Part shown: one piece after another, positions 1 to 7,244 of the stretch | Position numbering within the stretch: the first letter of the stretch is position 1 | How the letters are laid out: every line of letters begins with the position of its first letter | Origin: an uncultured Muribaculaceae bacterium | Lineage (GTDB): Bacteria > Bacteroidota > Bacteroidia > Bacteroidales > Muribaculaceae | DNA length: 18,181 nucleotides | Direction of reading: 5' to 3' | NCBI GenBank assembly: GCA_910584735.1 | Contig: CAJUBM010000057.1 | Span: forward strand, 1 to 18,181 | The notes under the pieces: model-generated | Seen by the model: the letters and a program-made list of their open reading frames with translations, nothing else | What the model was told of the DNA's origin: nothing | Databases searched by the model: none | Made by a program: the position numbers and the translations under genes

Positions 1-66
1 TCCGGCGCCACTCTCAAGTTCCTATTGGAAGAGGGTTATATAACAGAGGCGATGTGCCAAATTTAA
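1..66 (+). CDS. possible C-terminal tail of a gene entering from the left edge
   Basis: Reading from base 1, an open frame without a start runs for 21 codons and ends at TAA (64-66). The codons look natural (AAG TTC, GAA GAG GGT TAT), but the stretch is too short to recognise a family. The frame one base over stops earlier, at 41-43, just before the palindrome at 47-82, and would suit a terminator-after-stop layout equally well. If real, this gene converges on the DUF4301 gene. Confidence is low because only the last few residues are present. Confidence 0.2.
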   Translation, partial: SGATLKFLLEEGYITEAMCQI

Positions 67-82
67 ATTTGGCACATCGCCT
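47..82. terminator. perfect 36-bp palindrome, probable bidirectional terminator
   Basis: The arm AGGCGATGTGCCAAATTT (47-64) is followed immediately by its exact reverse complement (65-82). As RNA this gives a stem of about 16 bp with a tiny AU loop. It starts 30 bases past the stop of the minus-strand DUF4301 gene and lies at the end of whatever plus-strand gene enters from the left, which suits a shared terminator between convergent genes. No long T-run follows on either side, so a role as a protein-binding site or dispersed repeat is not excluded. Confidence 0.5.
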
Positions 83-112
83 TACTTAAAGACTGTTTTT
101 GGGGGCTGTATA

Positions 113-1642
113 TTAGTTTTGGTGTTGCGGGCGGAGGAGGTCGTTGACGGTCTTGACGGGGTTGAACGTGGTGATGGGAACTTCGACGAAGGCGGTGTTC
201 CAGCGGCTCATGGCTCCGTTCCATAGGCCCGGCAGTTCCAATGCTTTCAGGGCGCGTCCGTGGAGCGATTTTGATGAGATGAAGCCGGTATCGGGGTCAA
301 CAAAATCGGGCAGATTGAATTTGTTCCCCTCAAGGTCGCGGATGTAGCATACGAGGTCTACCGGGTTGAAGTGGGTAGCTTTTGCCATCATGTCGCGGTT
401 CTCCTCTTTTGAAAGGTCGATTTGGGAGCTTTCAAGAATCTGGAGGGAGCGGGATGAATCGGAGTTGTAGGCGATGTATGGGCCTCCGCCGGGTTCGCCC
501 TCGTTTTTCACCATGCCGCACACGCGTAGCGGGCGGTCAAGGATTGAACGCAGGTATGTAGAAAGGTCTTCCCCTTTCAGTGTGTCAAGTTCGGGGGAGT
601 CGAAAGAGAATTTCTCACGCATGAAGTCAGCGATTTCTTCCAACTGTTCCGGGGTGTACTCGCGCGAATCTATCAGAGCCGTGTAGCGCGCAATGGCATC
701 GTGGAGTTCGATGAGGTATCCGGCTATTACCTGTTTGTAGCGGAGGGTGTCTTCACGCCGAGAATCGGGTACTACGTTGTCGATGTTCTTTATGAATACT
801 ACGGCGGAGTCTATGGTGTTCAGGTTCTCAATCAGTGCGCCGTGACCGCCGGGACGGAATACGGGGTGGCCGTCTTCGCGGAAGAGGGTGTTATCTTCGT
901 TCACGGCCACTGTATCGGTGGACGGGAGTTGCTCGGACATGCCGATGTTGATTCTTACTCCCATGCGTTTCTCTATGGCGGGGACTGCCTCTGCAAGTTT
1001 TTTCTCAAAGGCAGCTTTGTGTGCGCCCGATACGGTGAGATGCATGTTGACCGTGCCGTCAGCCTGTCGTGCTGACTGGGCTCCTTCCATGAGTTGTTCC
1101 TCCACGGGAGTGCGTGTCCCCTCCTGTGAGTGGTGGAATGTCAGCAGACCTTTCGGCAGTCCGCCGTAGTTCATTCCTTCGGGCGAGATTATGGCGCGGA
1201 TAACATCTTTCTCTCTTTTGTCGCGGAGCAGGTCGTCAACCTTCTCGCCGTACATGCGCTCTGTGGTGGAATCAAGTTCGTTGAAAAAGGCCACTTTATG
1301 TATGTCTGCCAGCAATGCGGCCACGTCTGAACCCTGGGCGGGATGCTCTTCCGGCTCGTCTACGAATGAGAATAATGCTTTGAACATACGCGAAGCCGCC
1401 CCGGAAGCCGGCACGAACTTGCAGACGGTTCCTCCGTCGGCCAGATATTTATCCCAACGACCGATGGCTTCTGCCTGTTGGTCGGGTGACAATACGGTTA
1501 TACCGTTCCCCGGGGTGGCCGGGGCATATATCTTAAGGAAAGGGAATCCGGTTTTGAATCGGTCTATCTGGGCTTGCAGCGTGGCCTCGGTGATGCCACG
1601 GCTATGCAGTATCTCCCTGTCTTCGGAAGAAAGGTTCAGCAT
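113..1642 (-). CDS. DUF4301 family protein, nucleotidyltransferase-like motifs
   Basis: This 509-residue soluble protein has no signal peptide or membrane segment. Its sequence matches what I know of the Bacteroidetes family DUF4301, whose reaction is not established. Near the N-terminus lies KFVPASGAASRM (75-86), and near the middle FRPGGHGALIENL (262-274) followed by VFIKNIDNV (282-290). The PGGHG and KNIDN blocks resemble the substrate-binding segments of UDP-sugar pyrophosphorylases, so a GT-A-like nucleotidyltransferase fold is plausible (inference). A glycine-rich GEPGGGPY (382-389) and a conserved-looking C-terminal stretch, WNGAMSRWNTAFVEVPITTF (474-493), follow. The start is ATG at 1642, 71 bp after the stop of the TPR gene. 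I found no TAnnTTTG element in that gap, so co-transcription with the TPR gene is possible. Family confidence is high; function is unknown. Confidence 0.85.
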   Translation of the reverse strand: MLNLSSEDREILHSRGITEATLQAQIDRFKTGFPFLKIYAPATPGNGITVLSPDQQAEAIGRWDKYLADGGTVCKFVPASGAASRMFKALFSFVDEPEEHPAQGSDVAALLADIHKVAFFNELDSTTERMYGEKVDDLLRDKREKDVIRAIISPEGMNYGGLPKGLLTFHHSQEGTRTPVEEQLMEGAQSARQADGTVNMHLTVSGAHKAAFEKKLAEAVPAIEKRMGVRINIGMSEQLPSTDTVAVNEDNTLFREDGHPVFRPGGHGALIENLNTIDSAVVFIKNIDNVVPDSRREDTLRYKQVIAGYLIELHDAIARYTALIDSREYTPEQLEEIADFMREKFSFDSPELDTLKGEDLSTYLRSILDRPLRVCGMVKNEGEPGGGPYIAYNSDSSRSLQILESSQIDLSKEENRDMMAKATHFNPVDLVCYIRDLEGNKFNLPDFVDPDTGFISSKSLHGRALKALELPGLWNGAMSRWNTAFVEVPITTFNPVKTVNDLLRPQHQN

Positions 1643-1713
1643 GGTAAATATGTTTTATGTTAGTAGTTAGGGTTAAGTTGTGTACTGTTGGGGGAATGTG
1701 TGACACCGCTGTG

Positions 1714-3786
1714 TCAGTGCATCTTTTTGAGGAGGGAGTAGGAGGGTACAACGCCGAGTTCGCCGGCTTTGGAGAGGTTTTCCAGACCGGCCTCGCGGTT
1801 ACCGAGTTGGAGATATACATATCCACGGTTGTAATATGCCTCCCCGAGGTCGGGCTTGAGTTCGATAGCTTTATTGTAGGCGCTCAATGCCGAGGTGAAG
1901 TCGCCTATGCCGATCAAGGCGTTCCCTTTGTTGAAATAGGCCAGTGCCATGCGTGGCGATATTTCAATGGCTTTGTCAAAGTCGGAGATAACGGCACGTG
2001 CTTCGGGTATGGCCCTTTCCCGATCCGAAAGCCCGGCTCGCATAAGCTCGGCACGAGCCACGCCACGGGCAAAATATCCGAGGGCGAAGTCGGGCGTCAT
2101 TGTCACGGCGCGTGTAAGGTCGTCGATTGCCGAAGCATAGTCGCGAAGCACCATGAAGTCCATGGCGCGGCCGAAGAAATCGATGGCGCGCGGCGTATGG
2201 GTGGATATGTAGGAGTTGAAATATTCGATGGAGCGGAAATGCCGGTTTATATCATCTTCATCGGAAAGGGATACCGGGCTGTTGGTCACCTGTACGGCCA
2301 TACGCAGCACGCGGGTTTGGTTCACATCATCGGCCTCTTTCATGTAATATGCCGACGGGCGCAGTTCGGTGGGCGATGTATAGTAGGAGAGGGTGAACAT
2401 CGGTTCGATTTCGATACGCTGGTCACGGTCTTGCACACGCCCACGAATATTTTTGTTGGAATACTCTTGGTCTATATCAATCTCGCGCTCGATAGTCCGT
2501 AGGGCGGTGAACCGCTTCGCTACCTCTTCCGGCGAGATGGTTGTTTCTTTCGATGTCTCGTTGCCGCTTCCGTTGGAGTCGTCAGGTCGTGAGGTTGAAC
2601 CATCGTCAAGTCCGGGACGCGAGGCCGGGGCTGAGGGTTTGAAATTCTTGGCAAGTGCGAGAGCCTTGTAGTAATCTTTCTCGGCGAGCGCCATCTTTCC
2701 CTGACGGCGGTATATGTCGCTGCGCATGTACATGGCTTCCGGCATCTCGGGATTCCCCTCTATTACCTTGTTTATGTCGGCGAGTGCCTTTGGATAGGCA
2801 CGTGTCTCCACATAGAGCATGGCGCGGTTGTAGAGCGAGCGGAAATCCTCGGGGTCAAGTTCGAGTACGCGTGTGAAGTCCTGTATGGCGCGGTCGTTGT
2901 CGGCAGTCTCCATTCTCAGCAGCGCACGGTTGTAGATGGCGGCCGAGTTAAGAGGGTCAAGCTGTATGGCGTAGTCGTAATCGGCCATCGCGCCGAAAAA
3001 GTCATCGAGGTTGTAGCGGAGGAAGGCGCGGTTCACGTATAGCCCGGCCTCACGCGGCAGCAGGCGTATGGCCTGCGACAAGTCCTGTTCTGCGCGTTCC
3101 CAGCGGTTCGCGCTGAGGGTGTCGGCTCCGGCCACGTTGGCGCGTTTCATGTCGTAGCCCTTTATTGTGACATCGGCCCGGAGTAGGTAGGCGTTCGCAA
3201 GGTTGCGGTTCAGTTGCAGCGCCCGGTCTACATCGGTGAGGGATGCGATTGTGTCGCCACGTTGGAGGTTCAGACGTGCGCGCCCCACATATCCGTTTTC
3301 GAAGCCGGGATATTGCGACAGGATGAGGTCGAAGGTGGTGGCGGCGCTGTCAAGTTCATTGAGTTCCTGTAGCGCGAGAGCCTTGTTGAACATCAAACCG
3401 CGCGCCATGGGTTGCTGGGCCAGGGCGGCGTCATAGTCTTTGACAGCCTCACGCAGTTTCCCTTGGTTCTGCCGGGCCACGCCTCTCACCTCATATGCAT
3501 CGGCTATGAACGGGTTGCGCTCTATGGCCTGGGTGGCATCCTCCTCGGCTCCGCCGTAGTCCTCCAGGTTGAGTTTGGCTATAGAGCGGAAGAACCAAGG
3601 CTGCGCAAGATATGGCTTGGCGGTTATGGCCTGGTTGAAATACTGTATTGAGAGCATGTAATCCTCGAAATAGAGCGCGTTCTGCCCCACACGCATCACC
3701 TGTTCGGCGTTGACCTGCGCATGTGAGGACAACGCCCCCCAAAGATATAGGGCCGTAAAGAGCAATATTTTGAGGATTCTGTTCAT
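1714..3786 (-). CDS. exported tetratricopeptide-repeat protein
   Basis: This 690-residue protein has a signal peptide (MNRILK, a hydrophobic core, cleavage after SHA at about residue 23) and two blocks of TPR repeats. The first block spans roughly residues 27-380 (about nine or ten units with patterns such as AIYNRALLRM and LELDPEDF). The second spans roughly 530-685 (ending with AIELKPDLGEAYYNRGYVYL). Between them lie a Ser/Gly/Asp-rich linker (about 385-415) and a charged stretch of about 110 residues with no TPR pattern. TPR proteins act as protein-interaction scaffolds; here the location is periplasmic or envelope-associated. A GTG at 3795 would extend the frame by three codons, but it lies inside the probable promoter, and ATG 3786 gives a clean signal peptide. 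A small inverted repeat, TGACAC-CGCT-GTGTCA (1701-1716), overlaps the stop. The specific partner is not recognisable. Confidence 0.85.
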   Translation of the reverse strand: MNRILKILLFTALYLWGALSSHAQVNAEQVMRVGQNALYFEDYMLSIQYFNQAITAKPYLAQPWFFRSIAKLNLEDYGGAEEDATQAIERNPFIADAYEVRGVARQNQGKLREAVKDYDAALAQQPMARGLMFNKALALQELNELDSAATTFDLILSQYPGFENGYVGRARLNLQRGDTIASLTDVDRALQLNRNLANAYLLRADVTIKGYDMKRANVAGADTLSANRWERAEQDLSQAIRLLPREAGLYVNRAFLRYNLDDFFGAMADYDYAIQLDPLNSAAIYNRALLRMETADNDRAIQDFTRVLELDPEDFRSLYNRAMLYVETRAYPKALADINKVIEGNPEMPEAMYMRSDIYRRQGKMALAEKDYYKALALAKNFKPSAPASRPGLDDGSTSRPDDSNGSGNETSKETTISPEEVAKRFTALRTIEREIDIDQEYSNKNIRGRVQDRDQRIEIEPMFTLSYYTSPTELRPSAYYMKEADDVNQTRVLRMAVQVTNSPVSLSDEDDINRHFRSIEYFNSYISTHTPRAIDFFGRAMDFMVLRDYASAIDDLTRAVTMTPDFALGYFARGVARAELMRAGLSDRERAIPEARAVISDFDKAIEISPRMALAYFNKGNALIGIGDFTSALSAYNKAIELKPDLGEAYYNRGYVYLQLGNREAGLENLSKAGELGVVPSYSLLKKMH

Positions 3787-3794
3787 TTCTCCCA

Positions 3795-3802
3795 CAAAAT
3801 TA
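3795..3802 (-). promoter_or_regulatory. -7 promoter element of the TPR gene
   Basis: The minus strand reads TAATTTTG, an exact match to the Bacteroidetes -7 consensus TAnnTTTG. It ends nine bases from the ATG at 3786, so the transcript would have a leader of only about five bases. No clear -33 TTTG is visible. The element supports independent transcription of the TPR gene and choice of the ATG at 3786 over the upstream GTG. Confidence 0.4.
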
Positions 3803-3888
3803 GAAAATAATTCTGTGAATCAGGGGAGGATATTATTTAAAATTTGGTAAAATGGCGGTTCTGTGGTAACGGTATGAGGAAAGGTGGT

Positions 3889-5274
3889 TCAGCGGTTGCG
3901 TGGGAGGGTGGCACGGAGAATCAGGATGCCTATTATGCCGGCAATCAGCGAGCCTGCCACGATGCCGAGTTTTGAGAGGTTGAGCAGATAAAGCCCTGTA
4001 GAGGTGGCGCTGTCGAAGGACAGGTTGGCTATGAACAGCGAGACGGTGAAGCCGATTCCGCCCAGGGCGGCTATTCCGGCCATCATCTTCCAGTCGGCGC
4101 CTTTTGGAGCCGGCGTGATGCCGAGTTTGACTGTACCCCATGAGAACAGCCATATGCCTAAGAATTTTCCGAGGACTAGTGAGAGGATTATGGTGAGCGA
4201 CAAGCCTTCAAATGCCGCTGTAGGTGATATTCCGTGGAAGGATATTCCGGCGTTGGCAAATGCGAATAGCGGGACGATGAAGTAGTTTACAACGGGATGG
4301 AGCGAGTCCTCAAGGTCCTGTAGCGGGGAGATAACTTTGTCGGAGGCCGACTCAATCTGTTTCAGCCAGTCGAGTTGCCGGGGTGTGAGGATGGAGCGTT
4401 TGGAAAGTGCGTCGTCATCCTCGATATGGAAGTGCGATATGGCCGAGCGTATGTCGCGTACATATTTCTTGGCGCAGAAAACGGGTTTGGAGGGGATGCA
4501 GAACGCCACGAGTACTCCGGCTATCGTAGGATGTATGCCGGAATTGAGGAACAGAAACCAGATTACCCCGCCTATCCCGAGATAGAAAATCTTGCTCTGG
4601 ATGCGCATCATCGAGCCAAACAGGAGGATGGCAAGCAGCGCGATTGCAACAGCAATGAAAACCCACTGTATGTGTGACGAATAGCAGACTGCTATAACGA
4701 TTATGCCCCCTATGTCATCCACCACGGCAAGCGTGGTGAGGAATATCTTAAGCGATACGGGTACGCGGTTGCCGAACATACCGAGCAGCCCTAAGGTAAA
4801 GGCTATGTCGGTAGCCATAGGGATTGCCGCCCCGGAGGCATAATCAGTCCCTCGAGAGAGGATGAGGAACATACCGACCGGGATTATCATTCCTCCGACG
4901 GCGGCGATAATCGGCAGCAATGCCCGGCGAAGGGATGATAGTTCCCCGACAAGAATCTCACGCTTTATCTCCAGCCCGATCGTGAAGAAGAATATGGCCA
5001 TGAGGGCATCGTTGATAAAAGCTAACAACGACATCGGGTGGCCGCTGTGGGAGAAAATATTGAATCCTCCGATCTGTAGACGTATCTCCTGTTGCCAGAA
5101 ATCGGCATACCATCCCGATGCAGCGGGTATATTAGCCAGCAGCATCGCCACGATAGTGGCAAGGATAAGGATATTGCCCCCGGAGGCATGGCGCCGCAAC
5201 GCCTGCCGGGCGGCATAGAATATCGTTGAAGGGAAGCTGTTGCGTTCCTCAGGTATGTCATTATCTCGTCTCAT
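3889..5274 (-). CDS. nhaA: Na+/H+ antiporter NhaA
   Basis: This inner-membrane antiporter of 461 residues has about a dozen hydrophobic segments. NhaA exchanges cytoplasmic Na+ or Li+ for external H+ and supports pH and sodium homeostasis. Signature blocks are present: IPMATDIAFTLG (T155, D156, equivalent to E. coli T132-D133), AVVDDIGGI (D186-D187, equivalent to the transport aspartates D163-D164), PLFAFANAGIS (335-345), and K370 in LGKFLG (equivalent to K300). The protein is longer than the 388-residue E. coli protein mainly because of a hydrophilic stretch of about 60 residues (262-326) between the GIHPTIAGV and FIVPLFAFA segments, plus a longer N-terminus. It starts at ATG 5274. The promoter is not obvious; a near-repeated 17-bp motif lies upstream. 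Confidence 0.97.
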   Translation of the reverse strand: MRRDNDIPEERNSFPSTIFYAARQALRRHASGGNILILATIVAMLLANIPAASGWYADFWQQEIRLQIGGFNIFSHSGHPMSLLAFINDALMAIFFFTIGLEIKREILVGELSSLRRALLPIIAAVGGMIIPVGMFLILSRGTDYASGAAIPMATDIAFTLGLLGMFGNRVPVSLKIFLTTLAVVDDIGGIIVIAVCYSSHIQWVFIAVAIALLAILLFGSMMRIQSKIFYLGIGGVIWFLFLNSGIHPTIAGVLVAFCIPSKPVFCAKKYVRDIRSAISHFHIEDDDALSKRSILTPRQLDWLKQIESASDKVISPLQDLEDSLHPVVNYFIVPLFAFANAGISFHGISPTAAFEGLSLTIILSLVLGKFLGIWLFSWGTVKLGITPAPKGADWKMMAGIAALGGIGFTVSLFIANLSFDSATSTGLYLLNLSKLGIVAGSLIAGIIGILILRATLPRNR

Positions 5275-5330
5275 AAACAGGTTGATGAATACGTTTAACC
5301 GGGGAAACTGATTGTCCGTTAGGCTGAATC

Positions 5331-5373
5331 AATCTCCCTCCTTGGAATAATTCGTTAATCTCCCTCTTTGAAG
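5331..5373. repeat. pair of imperfect 17-bp direct repeats upstream of nhaA
   Basis: AATCTCCCTCCTTGGAA (5331-5347) recurs as AATCTCCCTCTTTGAAG (5357-5373), 14 of 17 bases identical, with a 26-bp period. Both lie 57-99 bp upstream of the nhaA start codon, in the non-coding gap between nhaA and the lipoprotein gene. Two spaced copies in a leader or promoter region could be tandem regulator sites, but chance duplication is possible. Confidence 0.35.
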
Positions 5374-5419
5374 GAATGTGTTTATGAGAATATAATGAAT
5401 CCGGGAGGTGAATGGTTTT

Positions 5420-5749
5420 TTAACGAGGCTCGTTTTCCGCTTTCAGTTCCCCGGCCAACCCCGGAGACACGGAGTCAAGTGTCTCGAAGAAAGCATTTAT
5501 GTAATTGTCGGCAACCTTTGAAGCCCCACGGCGGCGTAGTTCCGCCTCCCTTGAGCGTATATCGAGAATCAACGTTTCCGCCTTCAGCGTGTCTAAGGTA
5601 ATTGTCTTTGCAAGGTCTATGGCCTGTAATCGTCCCATCGCCTTTGCTGCCGAGTATTCCTCCCGGTGTTCCTTGGGGGTACATCCCGCCGCCAGTCCGA
5701 TGGCCGCCCCCGCTATTACTATCTGTAATATTTTTAATTTCATAATCAT
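5420..5749 (-). CDS. small predicted lipoprotein
   Basis: This is a 109-residue protein with a type II signal peptide: MIMKLK, a hydrophobic stretch, and a lipobox ending GLAAGC with the lipidated cysteine at residue 23. The mature part is short, charged and largely helical (about residues 29-90, rich in Glu, Arg, Ala and Leu), and I do not recognise its family. It would be anchored to the inner or outer membrane; position +2 is Thr. The start could be ATG 5749 or the second ATG at 5743, because the frame begins ATG-ATT-ATG. It lies 66 bp downstream of rhuM on the same strand and 145 bp upstream of nhaA, so its transcriptional partners are unclear. Confidence 0.7.
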   Translation of the reverse strand: MIMKLKILQIVIAGAAIGLAAGCTPKEHREEYSAAKAMGRLQAIDLAKTITLDTLKAETLILDIRSREAELRRRGASKVADNYINAFFETLDSVSPGLAGELKAENEPR

Positions 5750-5815
5750 TCTTTGATTGAAAGTCCGAGACCCATCCGGAACACCGAAACTCCTTATCTC
5801 GCCAAAGGCTATAAT

Positions 5816-6817
5816 TTAGTTTTTTCGTTGAAGTTTCTTTTGTTCAGCTTCAAAGGTTTCGATGAAGTGGATTTCGACTGGGGATAACTGGTATTGGGTG
5901 CGTTCACGGAATTTGTCGTATTCAGTGTCGGCTTTCAGTTTGGCAACCTCGGCTGACACGTTTCCGGCATGGGTCAGCAGTTCCTTACCCGACAGCGAAA
6001 GGAAATCATCGAGTTTCTTTATCCAGTCGTTCATATACATAGGTACATGGGTTTTTGCCTGAAGCTCGGCGAAGTCGAGATAAAGGTTTACGATGCGGTT
6101 TAGTATATCAACCTCCTCTTCCGAGAGGTAATTCTTTGCAATCTCAGCCTCATGTTTTGTTGGCATTGTGCCACGCCATGTGGTCAGTCCCATGAAGTCG
6201 TTGTCGGCATTGGCTCGCTGATAGACGATTTCTGCGGCAGTATGCCCATGTGCGGCAAAATGCATCTTGTTCTGCACTGTCTTGAAAAACTGTTGAGTGA
6301 TTTCGGTGCGAGGGTCGTAGTCGATACTGAGAGCGTAAATTTCCAGTACCTTGCGGTAAAATACCTTCTCTGAGGTGCGGATATCGCGGATTCTCGCAAG
6401 CAATTCATCGAAGTAGTTGCCCTGCCCGGCGTTCTTAAACAAATCATCGTTCAGCGCGAAACCTTTTATCATATACTCTTTCAACACACGGGTAGCCCAC
6501 TGCCGGAACTGCACACCACGATGCGAATTGACCCGATATCCCACGCTGATAATCATGTCAAGATTATAGTAAGCTACAGAGTATGTTTTGCCGTCTGTGG
6601 CAGTTGTTGCAGAAAATGCAACAACTGAATCGCGCTGCAATTCACCGCTTTCCAAAACATTCTTAATGTGCCTTGAAATCGTTGATTTGTTGCGTTGAAA
6701 AAGCTCCGCCATTTGGTCAGCGGTAAGCCATACAGTCTCATTGGCCAACCGAACCTCAATCTTCGTCTCGCCTCCCTGCGTCTGGAATAATATTATCTGC
6801 CCGTTATCCATAATCAT
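5816..6817 (-). CDS. RhuM family protein
   Basis: This 333-residue protein is of the RhuM family, named after a gene in Salmonella pathogenicity island 3; the biochemical role is not established. Residues about 22-60 form a winged-helix-like DNA-binding segment (WLTADQMAELF, then NKSTISRHIKNVLESGEL). The family signature follows at about 83-120 (YYNLDMIISVGYRVNSHRG, then QFRQWATRVLKEYMIKGF). The C-terminal half is helical and charged (EEEVDILNRIVNLYLDFAE). No Fic or nuclease motif is visible. The start is ATG 6817 or the second ATG at 6811. It begins nine bases after the stop of the acidic-protein gene, so the two are probably co-transcribed. RhuM genes are often found in mobile islands and beside restriction-modification genes, which fits here. 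A regulatory or defence-accessory role is inference. Confidence 0.85.
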   Translation of the reverse strand: MIMDNGQIILFQTQGGETKIEVRLANETVWLTADQMAELFQRNKSTISRHIKNVLESGELQRDSVVAFSATTATDGKTYSVAYYNLDMIISVGYRVNSHRGVQFRQWATRVLKEYMIKGFALNDDLFKNAGQGNYFDELLARIRDIRTSEKVFYRKVLEIYALSIDYDPRTEITQQFFKTVQNKMHFAAHGHTAAEIVYQRANADNDFMGLTTWRGTMPTKHEAEIAKNYLSEEEVDILNRIVNLYLDFAELQAKTHVPMYMNDWIKKLDDFLSLSGKELLTHAGNVSAEVAKLKADTEYDKFRERTQYQLSPVEIHFIETFEAEQKKLQRKN

Positions 6818-6826
6818 TCAGCCGTT

Positions 6827-7126
6827 CTAAAAGTCATCGTCAATCATGTCGTAATCATCCTGTTCGTCAAAGAAATCATCTTGCGACTGGTCGCCGTCGT
6901 AATCGGAATATTCGTCATGGCTATAGTCGCAGCCATAATCGGAGTCGTGCATATCGCGCAAATCCTCGTCAAGGTCGTTGGCGATGTAATCCTCAATATC
7001 AACTCGTGCAGGAGTGTAGTCGGTTGTATCGACAGGGTGGGAGGAGCCGACATTGTGGTTCTTGTCACGGTTGCCGAACAGCCACCGAAACAGCAGAAAT
7101 CCACCTATGTAATTCCAGATACTCAT
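6827..7126 (-). CDS. small highly acidic protein, hypothetical
   Basis: This 99-residue protein belongs to no family I can name. Residues 3-18 are hydrophobic and aromatic with one Arg (WNYIGGFLLFRWLFG), suggesting a membrane-associating or amphipathic N-terminus. A short polar stretch follows. Residues 41-99 contain 26 Asp or Glu against two Arg and no Lys, with many Tyr, Phe and Ser between them and the ending DMIDDDF. Such charge density is seen in DNA-mimic proteins and in disordered acidic tails. It lies 118 bp after the res stop and nine bases before rhuM. An antisense frame (6881-7132) is also open and hydrophobic, but this is the mirror image of GAC/GAT-rich coding. The coding call rests on strand context and on the bounded ATG-to-TAG frame. 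Confidence 0.6.
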   Translation of the reverse strand: MSIWNYIGGFLLFRWLFGNRDKNHNVGSSHPVDTTDYTPARVDIEDYIANDLDEDLRDMHDSDYGCDYSHDEYSDYDGDQSQDDFFDEQDDYDMIDDDF

Positions 7127-7151
7127 GCTTAGTATACTGATTTATGATGTT

Positions 7152-7231
7152 GAGGGCCGTATTCTATAATTTTTCGCTTCTGTGCAAAGTAATAACATAG
7201 AGATTGGTGTAATATGGAGGCCCGTTTTCTA
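7152..7231. repeat. imperfect direct repeats in the gap after res
   Basis: GAGGGCCGTATTCTA (7152-7166) and GAGGCCCGTTTTCTA (7217-7231) match at 13 of 15 bases and start 65 bp apart. They flank a promoter-like sequence upstream of the acidic-protein gene. They could be paired regulator sites or traces of a small duplication. Confidence 0.3.
7185..7192 (-). promoter_or_regulatory. promoter-like -7 element before the acidic-protein gene
   Basis: The minus strand reads TTACTTTG followed by CA, one mismatch from TAnnTTTG. It lies about 60 bp upstream of the acidic-protein start at 7126. No convincing -33 box is visible. If active, it would let the acidic protein and RhuM be expressed separately from mod-res. 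Confidence 0.25.
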
Positions 7232-7244
7232 ATTGGCAATGTGC

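Noticed and set aside
1657..2502. Long plus-strand open frame opposite the TPR gene
   Set aside because: It is antisense to clear TPR repeats with a signal peptide on the minus strand, and its translation has no family features.
5741..6819. Shared 11-base CATAATCATTC at the starts of the lipoprotein and rhuM genes, considered as an insertion target duplication
   Set aside because: Both copies coincide with ATG-ATT-ATG start codons, so a chance or initiation-related origin is simpler; no mobile element lies between them.
6844..7104. Second minus-strand frame inside the acidic gene, Thr- and Met-rich
   Set aside because: It starts within the acidic gene one frame over and shows low-complexity content expected from the repeated GAC/GAT/TAT codons.
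6881..7132. Hydrophobic plus-strand frame opposite the acidic protein gene
   Set aside because: GAC and GAT codons read backwards give Val and Ile codons, so the hydrophobicity is a mirror effect; neighbours on both sides are minus strand.
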